Made by a program: the position numbers and the translations under genes | Notes under the pieces: generated by a model | Seen by the model: only the letters and a program-made list of their open reading frames with translations | What the model was told of the DNA's origin: nothing | Database searches by the model: none | Assembly (NCBI GenBank): GCA_039654915.1 | Contig: CM077600.1 | Span: forward strand, 36,936,492-37,000,491 | Reading direction: 5' to 3' | DNA length: 64,000 nt | Source: Aquilaria yunnanensis | Taxonomy: Eukaryota; Streptophyta; Magnoliopsida; Malvales; Thymelaeaceae | In this document: positions 25,501 to 36,300 of the stretch, piece after piece | Layout of the letters: every line of letters begins with the position of its first letter | How positions within the stretch are numbered: position 1 is the first letter of the stretch

Positions 25501-28500
25501 AAGAATGCACCTTCAGATAAAATAAGAAAATAATTATAGTTTAACTATTCTTATTAGATAAATGACACCAAGCAATTCAGAGTATTGATTCTTTGCTGTT
25601 TGTTATTAATTTACTACTGCTGGCAATGCGTCTTTGTTATTATCATATTTGTAACATCTGAATTTGCATTACATTCTCCGCAGGTTAGTCAGCTTGGGGC
25701 TGCAGCTCAAAAGTACCAGGCGGCCACTCAAAATGCATCGTCTAATCTATCTGCTCCAGAGTTGCAAAACAACTGTAATATGTATGTTTCATATTTTTTG
25801 ACTTTGTAGTCAATGTTCCTTTCCGTACCCTTTTCTTTTTCAGTCTATGTTTTGTTTGCTTTTTGTTTGCATATTTCACTGACCGTCTCTTCCTAGTCAG
25901 AATTTCTTTTATTTTTTAATTTATCTTTTTTTATATTTTTTGAATGTTTATTGTTGGCCTTTATGGTTATGATCTTTTTTCTTGATAGACTTATGGGTGT
26001 GACATTTTATGCTGTCTGACATTGACTGAAGTTTGTGCAGGCATAGGACATTTACCATGTTATGCCTTTCTTGATAGTATGGGCAATGTTATGCTCGCAA
26101 TAACACATTAATAAGTTTTGCTGTTGTTTCTGGGTTGAGCTTAAATTTGTTTGCAGCACATTAGATATTGCCCTTAGGGTTGTGGAAGTTCTTATTAATA
26201 TATATTGTACATATGCATGGCTTGCATGGGTTTGATGAGATTTTAATGGTCTTCTAAACTTTAGGCTTGTTTCTTCTGCCCGGCAATTGGCAAAAGCTTT
26301 GGAAGTGCCTTTGGTAAATGATTTGGGATATACAAAGAGATACGTGAGATGCTTGCAGGTGATGGTTTACCCCTATTTCCACATGTACTAGTTTGGATCC
26401 GAAGCTGATTGTGTTCTCCGCTGACAACTGTTGAATATGGGGATAACATTTGCCTCTATTCCTTTGTTTTGGAATTATACATGAGCATATAGGAGACAGG
26501 GAACTGCGTAACACTCTATAACACCAATGGCAATGTGTAAGTGTTGGCAGAACAATAGAGAAGACACACAAAAGCATTAGTAACTCTTCTAAGACCAAGT
26601 TTAGTGTGCTTCATACCTCTTTAGTTCCTTTAAGTATGGCATATTTGTAGTTTGTTGCCCTAAATAAATGACACAGGTAGAAATATATACAATATTTCCC
26701 AATTCTACCCTTGGTACGCCATATGAACAGTGAGACATTCATTCAATAGGAGTAATTCACTAAAAATAATGACGTGCACAACAATCTTTATTCTCTATGA
26801 ATGGCAGTGTCTTTCTCTTTGCTGAGGGATTATTTTTTGAAGGAGTGGAGATCTGATTTTTCATTCGGTGATGTCCCTTAATTTGATTGTGCGGCAGTTG
26901 CTATAAATTTTCCCTTGTTGGAGTCTGGATAATATGTGGTTTTTCTTGTAATTGACGCAACAATTTGTTGGTTATTCTAGTGATACTCGTTTTTGAAAAA
27001 AAAAATTGTGGAGTGTTTTAATTTGAAATAATGGGATTGACAAAAAATAGTTCTGTCCATTGTAGTTATGTTGCTTGGAAGAAGGTTGGGTTTATTTCAT
27101 GGAGTTTCTTAAAAAGTGATTAGTTCTATATTTTGTGATTATCTTCTTAAATTGTATACCAATTGAAACTCTACACTTTATGAAGCTTGAAAATCTCTTT
27201 TAGAACATTTCTTTTAAAAGGAAGTATTTTTTTTAATTATTTTATCCTTTTTTAGGTTGACCAATGAAAAAAAATTCATACAAATTAATCAATGGCAGAA
27301 AAAATTGTGTTCAAGTGATTATTAGGTAGATAGATTTGACTTTCACATGGCGTTGGTTCTATACAAAAATGATTGGAAACAAGCAGTTTTTTGAAAATGG
27401 GAGATGAATAAAGCCTAATATGAAGGTTGGAAGATGGCTTCTAATTTTACAAGGTGCGCTGATTATTTTTCTCTCTTGGTCTTTGCAGATTTCTGAAGTG
27501 GTGAATAGTATGAAAGACTTGATAGATTACAGTCGAGAAACTGGAATTGGACCTATGGGTAGGTTATTATGTTGGTTCTCTTTCATTTGTCGGTATGGAG
27601 ATGTTTATCATTTTCTGAAACAAGATCAAGCATTTTCGTAAACTCTGGACAACAACAATTATGTTGACTTTATACTCTTGTATTTCATTGTAGTAGCATC
27701 TGTGTCTAGTTGTTAAAAGTAGTGATTATTCTCTTTTGACATCTGTTGTACTCGTATGTCTTTTACATGGTAGATTATTGAAAGTGTTCCCTAGTTTTTG
27801 TGGCAGTGGTGCTGAAGTGGTCTTCTGTCAATAACTTTACTTGTGAGATTTAATTGAATAGGCATCTGTTTGCCCTGTTCCATGAGTTTTCTTCTTGTTG
27901 GATTATGTTCCAATAACTGGGTGCAATTTTATTTGAATGGACTTGTTGAGGTACATGAATACATGTTTTTATAGTCACTCTGAACATGGAGAAGTTAAAA
28001 GAAAGAGCAAGACTCAGATATTGGCTTCGAAAATGTTTCACTTCTCCAAAAGAATTTCACAAATATAGCAAAACTCGTAGGAAACATTCCACTGTTATAG
28101 ACAACTGGTAAATCGTCAACAGCTAAAACAACTTCATCCTGTTTAGAACACCATGCAAAAGTGTTTATTCCTTATACATGATAAATGGATAACAGGAGGA
28201 GGTGAAACTTGCTTATCCATAAAATAGGTGATGGATCTATACCCTTTTACTGCTACTGGTTATGCAGGTACATGTCCTGAGAACCTGTAGTTTGTCACTC
28301 TTTCTGAAGAATAGGATGATTGATATCAGGCTCATCATAGTCTACTATTTTTCTTAAAGAAGTCTAGAGGAGCAGAAAATATGAATTGACTTTCTTTATG
28401 GCAGTTATTTTTTGTAAGCCTGGGCTGCTATTTCCAGTTGAACTATTTGAAAAACAGGAAGTTTCTCCTTCGATTCATCTATCAAGTGGTTTCTCTGAGT

Positions 28501-29621
28501 TTTCTTTGATTTTAGTACAGCACTATGTTCTTGTCAGGACTGATGATAAGCTCCTCTCCCTCTCTCTTTGTTTTTTTTATCTTTATCTTAATAGGTAATT
28601 GAGCATCTTTTCAAATTTTAGCCTTTTGCATTTATATTATTCATTTTATTCTTCAGAGAGTTTGGCCAAGTTCCCCCGTAGAACAAGCAGTTCATCTGGC
28701 TTTCACTCACAAGCTCATCAACATGTGGAGGATCAACAACAACAGCGCCAGACATCTCAGCGACGAACCATAGCACCAGTTTCTGGTGACCAGAATCCTG
28801 TCCAGGCCAGTCCTGCACAGCTGGGTGCTAACAGTGGTTTGCCTAGTGTAAATAGCTCTCTTAATGCAACAACCACATCAAGCTCATCCAGTACCATTGT
28901 TGGTCTTCTACATCAGAATATGAATTCCAGGTCGCAGAATGCTATCAGTACTGCAAACAGTCCCTATGGAGGAAACTCAGTACAGGTTCAGTCGCCTGGC
29001 CCTGGTAATACAATTTCACAGTCACCATCCAATCCTTCATTTCAGCCACAAACATCCACGTCATTGAGCAATCCCCCTCAAGCCTCGGCTGGTGTGTTGC
29101 CTGCTACCAGTCACATTAATGCTGTAAGTTCGCCAGCAAATATGACTATTCAGCAGCCAACATCATCTAGTGATGCTGATCCAATTGATTCAAAAAGCTC
29201 CGTGCAGAAGATCATGCATGAAATGATGATTTCCAACCAGCTTAATGGCGCGGGTAACATTATTGGCGCCAACTCTCTAGGGAGTGAGGCGAAAAATGCA
29301 AGTGGTATGTTATCAACTAATGGTTCTGGCCTTGGTGGCAATTGTCTACTGGGGAATGTGATGACGAACTATTCTTCAGGGATTGGAGGCACTGCATTTA
29401 GCACGGTTGGTGGTGGGCTTGCTCAGCCTTCTGTAGCAAATGGAATAAGAGCTGCAGCGGGGAATAATTCTATCATGAATGGCAGGGTCAGCATGATGAA
29501 CGTGACACAGAATGACAGCATGTTCATGAATCAGCAAGAGGATTCAGGGAATCTGTTAAGTGGGCTAGCAGCAATTAATGGTTTCGATAACCTGCAGTTT
29601 GATTGGAAAACATCCCCATGA
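22552..29621 (+). CDS. SEU: SEUSS-type transcriptional co-regulator (LIM-binding domain)
   Basis: In plants SEUSS is a nuclear adaptor linking DNA-binding proteins to the LEUNIG (Groucho/TLE-like) co-repressor, with roles in flower and organ development. Exons: 22552-23637, 23721-23840, 24035-24083, 24288-24502, 24653-24721, 25684-25781, 26265-26358, 27489-27558, 28657-29621. They sum to 2766 nt, 921 aa (Arabidopsis SEU is a little shorter). The start MVPSGPPTPVGG matches the family; an in-frame ATG 33 bases upstream gives no family sequence. Residues 165-335 are Gln-rich (CAG/CAA mixed codons). The LDB-type domain spans about 345-600 (RRLTHYMYQQQHRPE, WCVSMYGGGRQTTG, ICNRKPGRGFEATFEV). The C-terminal exon is Ser/Asn/Gly-rich with the conserved KIMHEMMISNQLNG. 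Confidence 0.95.
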
Positions 29622-30440
29622 GAAGGCTGTGCAGGTCAAAACTGGTAGTGTTGGTCATGTTCGGTGAGCCTTGAATAGGCCGATTGCCAAGTAGCCCAAG
29701 CCCCAGGCGCCAAGCTAATTACGGTACATGATGGTATGGATCAAGGGCTTTCATCCCACGATTAAGTTCAGGAGAGTGTGAACGTACAGGTAAAGCAGCA
29801 GAAGCCTTTTATTTTTTTCCCTCTTTAATTATTAATTTTCTTTTCGAATGAAATGTTGAGGGTATTTTAGTTGATCAGATCGGGTTTGTGGCATGAATCT
29901 GTTGGCGCTTAAATGGAAAAGTAGGGAAGGATGTATGCATCTGAGCCTTCTATGTATACTTGGTGTTTGTCAGGAGGATCTGTAATCTAGGGAATGAGCT
30001 TCCACTTTGAATGGAAAGCTTAGAGGAAGGAATACTTTTATATAAATCGGTTGATTTGTTTGGGAAAAGGGTAATCATAATATATACCGAGTAAAAAGCT
30101 TCCAGATCTTTCCAGTGCTCGGGTTCCACTGTGTCTGCTTGTTTGTAAACGCCAAACGGCGTCGTCACTGCTTCTTCCACCTAATACAAATCGACCAAGG
30201 TCAAAGTGTCAAATTATGCCGTATGGTTGGTAGGCCACCGGCTACCGGAGCTTTAGCTCCAAATTTAGTCGCTTTCCACTCCTATTTCTCACTGCCTCAC
30301 TTATGTTGAGAAAGTCGAGGACTCGAGAATTCATTGCACTCTAGGGAACTTACGCCAATCGGAAACTTTTTTTCTCCCACATCATCAAAGCAACGAACAT
30401 TTTTTGCATACGACGTCATTAGAGAGTAAGTTTAATCTGA
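29622..30440. other. SEUSS 3' UTR and intergenic DNA
   Basis: The first 300 bases or so are probably the SEUSS 3' UTR. No separate gene seen; short open frames on either strand have no recognisable features. Confidence 0.5.
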
Positions 30441-30448
30441 ATAATACC

Positions 30449-30785
30449 TTATATATATATATATAACATAAAATAAATGTGAGTATATTAAATCTAGTGT
30501 TTTCCTCAAAATCAGAAATATGTACAAATTAGATATCAGATATATATAAAAAAAGTGGTAAATTTGTATAAATAATGTGTGACACATATATAAATAAGGT
30601 TATGAATATGTTAGTATGTTCAACATCCCATTAAAAACCTGGTGCAAATGTATTAAATTTCATTTTGTGTCAAAATTAGAGATATGTATAAACCGAATAA
30701 CAGATATAGATAAATTTCGACATAAGTAAATGAATGATGTATACAAAACATGTGCTACATATATACAAATGACATCAGAGATATA
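30449..30785. repeat. (TA)n tract and diverged two-copy tandem repeat
   Basis: A short TATATATATATATATATA run near 30451 is followed by two diverged copies of a unit of about 163 bp. Copy 1 starts TATTAAATCTAGTG near 30487; copy 2 starts TATTAAATTTCATT near 30650. Both share the order AAAATnAGAnATATGTAnAAA, ATATCAGATATA-type, then ACATATATAnAAA. No coding potential. Confidence 0.6.
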
Positions 30786-31089
30786 TAACTCATATATTCA
30801 ATTGTACTGATTATAAAAAATGTTACCGATATATTTAATTGTATGTACAAGTTCTTTTGTACATATGTAATTATATATTTATATGATTGTATTTATGTAC
30901 TACACATGTTATACTTTATTATTAAAATTATTTTTATATTATTTTGATATACATATAATTTTTCAAATACGTATTATTTTCGCTTGTGGACATATATGTG
31001 AGTAGAAAAACATTATGGATTCATTTTGAAAAAAATTTAAAAATTTCAGAAAATGGGTTTGACCAAATTTCTTTAATTTTCTTTCTTTT

Positions 31090-31188
31090 CACGGGAAACC
31101 TAACATAGGAACGACGATACACGCCGCCGCCGCTAAAATGGCTTCTGCCAAGAAGCCTGAGAAAAACGGATCTATGACAGTCCACTCT
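31090..31188 (+). pseudogene. Possible orphan gene start (5' UTR plus ~17 codons)
   Basis: GC-rich CGCCGCCGCC leader followed by AAAATGG and an open frame MASAKKPEKNGSMTVHS, which looks like a normal plant gene start. It then runs into AT-rich, repeat-like sequence and stops. No continuation was found downstream. I do not recognise the protein. It may be a transposon-interrupted or captured first exon, or chance. Confidence 0.3.
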
Positions 31189-31706
31189 AGGGTGCTAAAA
31201 TTTTTTTTTTCCCGATTTTAACCTAAAATGAATAAATTTATTTATTCGGTTATTCTGTCTTATATATTAATAATTGAATAAGCTGAATTATAGGAAAAAA
31301 TTTTAAAATAACCAAAAAAATATTTCTATTATTCATTTTTTATTGAAATAATCAAATTATATGCATACACATTTCAAACCTCAAACATCCATTACATATT
31401 TTAATTTGAACACATATTCCAATCACATAACAAACATCTATAATCTATTTAAAGTCCAAATATACACATAGCAAATGTCCATCACATGCATTATCATTCC
31501 AAATCTTATACATAAATACTAGTAAAATAAAAATTCAGTTATTTCGCTTAAGCTGAATTTTAATGGAAACAAAAAAAAAAAACCAAACTGAATTTATATA
31601 TCAATTTTTGATTATAATCGAAAATTGAAATTACACCTAAAAGTGATAACTGAAAATTAATTTTTTTTTATTTGGTTGTTTGGATATAACTGAAATTTTA
31701 CTCACC
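31189..31706. mobile_element. Possible hAT-like non-autonomous element
   Basis: It starts TAGGGTGCTAAAATTTTT and ends AAATTTTACTCACCA, giving a rough inverted match, with hAT-like subterminal motifs (TTATTCGGTTATTC). No clean 8-bp target duplication was found. Confidence 0.3.
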
Positions 31707-32263
31707 ATTGACCTACTCATTCCGAATTAGAGACGTCTTGCTAATTGGCAGTGGCATTTGGTCATTGTGGAGGAATCCATGAACAAGCTCGGGAAGGCAA
31801 GGATTAGAATCGATGGTATGGTGTTCAACCGTTGTTGTAGGTTGGCCATCAGATCGGCCTTGAACTCATCAGTGTGGCTGTCGTTGTGTCTCTTTGCTTT
31901 TTTAGAACTACAAAAAAGAGCTACAGAGATGATTGTTTTAGAACAGAGAATCAGTGCTTTTGGAGGGGGTGATAATATGGTGAAGATTAGCAAATTTGAA
32001 TAAGGACGTACGAATAAGGGTAAGACATACATAAGGTAAGGAGTATATAAAACAACTCTATGGTTAAAGGATATATATATTCATGCCATAAGTTGGCCCT
32101 GAAATAGTGTTGTTAAGCAATTCATAGTTGAACAATTTAACACTTTAGCAATTAATTTAAGTCATGAAACTATTGTAATAAAAAAATGGATATGATTAAG
32201 ATTTACTGATTAAGGTTTTAATTTAAAGTACTTAGTGTCTCCTAGAAAATGTAAACTATCTAA
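31707..32263. other. Intergenic; open frame on both strands, unrecognised
   Basis: A stretch of near-normal base composition at about 31730-32000 is open in plus (31758-32003) and minus (31727-32032) frames. Neither matches a family I know and there are no supporting splice or codon signals. Probably not a gene. Confidence 0.35.
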
Positions 32264-32265
32264 TA

Positions 32266-32499
32266 CTTCATTCGTCCCATATTTTTTTGCACCATTTTAA
32301 TTGTTTAACTAAATTTGACTTAAATTTATTTATATTTATATTTACTAAAAATTTATAAAAAATTATATTTAGAAACTTAAAAACTTATAGTTTTAAAATA
32401 TAATTTTGAAAAAAATTAGAAAATATTAATATAAATAAATTTAAGTCAAAATTAAGTCAAAAAACTGAAAATGGTGTAAAGACCTTAGGACAAAAGTAG
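32266..32499. mobile_element. Stowaway-like MITE (degraded, 234 bp)
   Basis: Starts CTTCATTCGTCCCATA after TA (32264-32265) and ends AGGACAAAAGTAG before TA (32500-32501). The arms AAATTTGACTTAAATTTATT and AATAAATTTAAGTCAAAATT are mutually complementary. Confidence 0.8.
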
Positions 32500-32601
32500 T
32501 AAATTTTTTGATAGTTTTTCCACTTGGTTCTAGATAATTTTTTTCTCTACAAGTGTTAACATTGAAAAGATTAAAAAAGTTGGGCGTGGGACTAAATATT
32601 A

Positions 32602-32834
32602 CTCCCCCTCCTGAGTTATTTGAAGCATTTACTATGTAGGTATTACTATATTATTTTTTTAATTTTCAACATTTTAGTATATAAATGAAAACTATTTATA
32701 TATAAATGTTAAATAAAGACTTATAGTTTTTAAATATATATTTTTTTATTTTTTTAATAAATAATAATATGAATAAATTCAAGTTAAACTATTTAAAAAA
32801 TCAAATATTTCAAATAATATGAGACAGAGAAAAG
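32602..32834. mobile_element. Stowaway-like MITE (degraded)
   Basis: Starts CTCCCCCTCCTGAG after TA (32600-32601) and ends near GAGACAGAGAAAAG. Interior arms resemble the other copies. Right boundary is approximate. Confidence 0.65.
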
Positions 32835-32863
32835 ATAATTTAAATTTGAGAAGTAAAAATGTA

Positions 32864-33099
32864 CTATATTCGTCTCACAAAAGCTGTTCTTTTTGTTATT
32901 TACAGCAATTAATCTATAATTTTATTTTTTAAAAGATTTATTATAAAAATATGAACTTTTTACATGAAAATAAAACTTTAAAAGTTATAGTTTCCAAATA
33001 TCATTTTTGAGATTTTTTTAATTTATATTAATATAAATATATTCAAGTTAAATTTTAATAAAAAAATATAAAAAAATAACTAATATGAAATGGAGGGAG
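32864..33099. mobile_element. Stowaway-like MITE (236 bp)
   Basis: Starts CTATATTCGTCTCAC after TA (32862-32863) and ends AAATGGAGGGAG before TA (33100-33101). Interior is closely similar to the copies at 17944 and 19505. It lies about 215 bases upstream of the SDN5-like ATG, so it is in the proximal promoter. Confidence 0.85.
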
Positions 33100-33313
33100 T
33101 AATTGGTATTGAAACCACTGAAAAGTGTAATGGACTGGAAAAACAAAGCAATTATACTAATCACAATCATAAAAAAATTATTAAAAAAATTGATACGAAC
33201 GCACAGGCCTTTAACAGGCAGTTTGGCCCACGCTGAGGTCTGGGAGCCTATATGATACGGGGAGTGCCTGTTCTCCGGAAAGCCGAAAATTGGTTTCCTT
33301 GAAAAAGGTGAAA

Positions 33314-36300
33314 ATGGCGTCTCCGGAGCGTGAAGAGAGCATAGCGGCCGGTCCGGAGGAGGAGCAGGCGATCACAAGCAGAGATCATGAGCGTAACAAT
33401 GGTGGCCGACCCAAGTTCTACGACATCTATGGACCTCAAGTACGCACAAACACACACACACGCCTTCTATCATTCTCCCTTGCAAAGTTTCTTAAGAAAG
33501 CGCGAGTGAATTAATTAGCTCTCATTCTGCAGGCAAGAGCAGAGATTGTCTTCAAAACTCCCGAAGCCAATTCAACTTTAAATTTGCAAGTATACCGCTG
33601 TCGCTGGGCTGATTTCCTCTTATTCTCTAACGTGTACACTGGTTTTGACAAAGCTTTTTTGAATTGTTCTTGTTTTGAAGGATATCCAAGGACTTGTTTC
33701 CTGGGTTCTTGCTGATGGATTCATGCCTTCTTGGGTTTTTATTAAGGTGAACGACTCTTTTTCAGTAAGAGAAAAAATGAAAGTGGGGGAAAAAGAAGAA
33801 CTATTTTCAGTTTACTCACCCTTGTGAGAACTGATCAGTTTATTAGGGCTATCCCCCTCGTACAGTTCTCTTGTGCTAGACACCCCCCCACCACCCCTTT
33901 CCCCCTTTTCTGATGGATTTTTCTTTGAATTGCAGAATAAGCCTCTGATACCTAAAGTTGTCATGTTATATGTTCCTGGTCTGGATGCTGCTCTTTACTT
34001 ATCACAATCCAAGAAGACCCTTTCAGGTTTTAAAAAATGCTGTGGGAATCCACTGGCTCTTTTATCGCTTAGGTGGGTAGTGGTTTTGCTTCTTTGGCTT
34101 TCTTGTTTTGGCCGGAGTGCATTTTTTTGTATTGTTTTGGTTTTATGGTTTCTGGTGTTTATTCTAGCTGTGTGGCAGATGGAATGCAAACAATTGATTC
34201 TCTCTTAACATGCAAACTGAAAAGAAAGAGAAATGCTAGTGACTTGGTGAGCAACTCAAGCCAGACATCAGAACAAGGTTTTTTTTACCCATGACTCTTC
34301 CATGAACTGTTAGTGAAGTGTGCTGTTTTACGTGGACCATATCTGCGAGAATCCCTGCCTATGTGTTTCATATTAACATGTCTATTTTCCTTGCAGAAGA
34401 ATCTTCTTCTACAGCTAATCCACTCTCACTGGAGATGCTGAAAGATCTGCCTTTTCCAGTTGCATATTACACCCTTACTGCTAAAGAACTAGAGGACAAT
34501 GGATATTGTCTTAACCAAGAGGGTCAGGAGGTTCTCTTTCATCAATTCACTTATCATTCTTTGCCTGCTAACTCTCTCTTGTATCACTTATCTTAGCTTC
34601 TTGATTTTTGAATTTATATTTTCTTCAGGTTTCTGTTGCACCCTTCCTGCTCCTCCAGGATCTTCTCATCATAAAATTTTGGCACTTGACTGTGAAATGG
34701 TGAGGAGCTCATTCAGTGCTGGAGTCAAATGATGAGAAGGGCTTTCTTCTATAGATGAATGTTTGCCTTGGTTAAGATATTTCTGTTTTCCCCCGTTCTA
34801 AACATAGAGCATTTAAGTACAGTGGGTAAGAGAATATTGGTGGATTGAGAACTAGTACTACTAAAGTCTCCCCTGCAAGATTGCTTTATGTTAATCCTAC
34901 TGGTGTACTTCTAGTGGTCGATTATTTACGGCTAGAGAAAAAGCAAGTAAACAACTCTATGTATTTCTGGAATAGAATGGTTAAGGCATGAAAAGAAGCT
35001 ACATCAGGCAACATGGGCCATTCACGTTGTGGGAACAATTTTATATGTAATTTTGAGTTATTGTATACCTACTGTGTGTTGAAAGTTCCCACAAGGGTAC
35101 AGGAGTCCTGGCATGTAGAACATGGGACATTTCTCCTATGATTATCGGAATGAAGAATTATCAACAATAAAAAAAGGGTAGAATTTGAGGTTTATTTTTA
35201 TTTTTACTTTTTCAAAAGAAAGGATTTTTAGGTGTTCTGCTGTCTGCTGTGGTGGCATATTGGTGCTTAGCTGTGCAGTCACAGGAATTGTTTAGTCATA
35301 GCGGTTGATTAATTCAAGGCAAAAACTTGTTTGTAGACTAATTGTAGCCTGGTCCTCTGTCTTCGTTTTTTTCAATTATTTCACTTTTTGCTTCATTTTT
35401 ATTTTTTAGTGTATAACAAGTGAGGGTTTCGAGCTTACACGAGTGACGTTGGTGGACATTGCAGGACAGGTGTGTTCTTTCTCTGTTGCCATGTCTTTTA
35501 AGAAGTCTTCCTTCAGTTAGTTTGATTGCCTAAGTTTGTACATGTTGTGCTTATGCAAATGTCACATGCATTAGTCCATTTATGCGATTTTTCTTCCTCA
35601 TATTGTGCTTCAAGATCCACGCACATGCATGTTTAATTTTACGAAAACAGGTCTGACATAAAATATTTTATCAACTTTTTTCCCTTTGTAAATATTTTAG
35701 TCTGCTTTTTTAAATTATTCTTTGACTACAAAATGTGTTGAAGGTGCCTGGTATCTCGTCCAGTTTTCTACCTTGTCTTCCCTTTTCTGCATTTTTCTTT
35801 CTAGAGTCTTATGTTAGATGTGTACTTGTGGGAACATGTTTATTACTAGTTAGTTAGCTTGTAATTTCTCTCTAGTTTTTTGGTGCTATTGAACAATGTA
35901 TAAGTTTTATCAGTATAATATAGTTGTCCCTTTTCTCAGCTTTTCTAATCTAGATGTACTATTAACAGGTCATGTTAGACAAATTGGTTAAACCAATAAA
36001 TGCAATCACAGATTACAACACAAGGTATCCTATTATTGCCCCTGTCCTCTTCTTATTGTCGTTTACTGGTGAATTTCAGGGTAGGTGACAGTGAAAGGCC
36101 AACTGTTTAAAGTTGCCTGTCTGAGTGGAGTGTAAAGCGCTCAGGAGAAACTTAGCAATAACAATAATAATTCACTCATTTTTGCTTATACTGTGTCTAT
36201 TGCTTCTATGTAATATGTTGTTTAGTTGGCTGTATAATTTGGCTCTGTAGAACTTAAGTGATATAGTAACCATTCTCCTAAACCTAACTGTGAGCCTTGA

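Noticed and set aside
31727..32032. Overlapping frames on both strands
   Set aside because: No recognisable protein and no splice signals that extend either frame.
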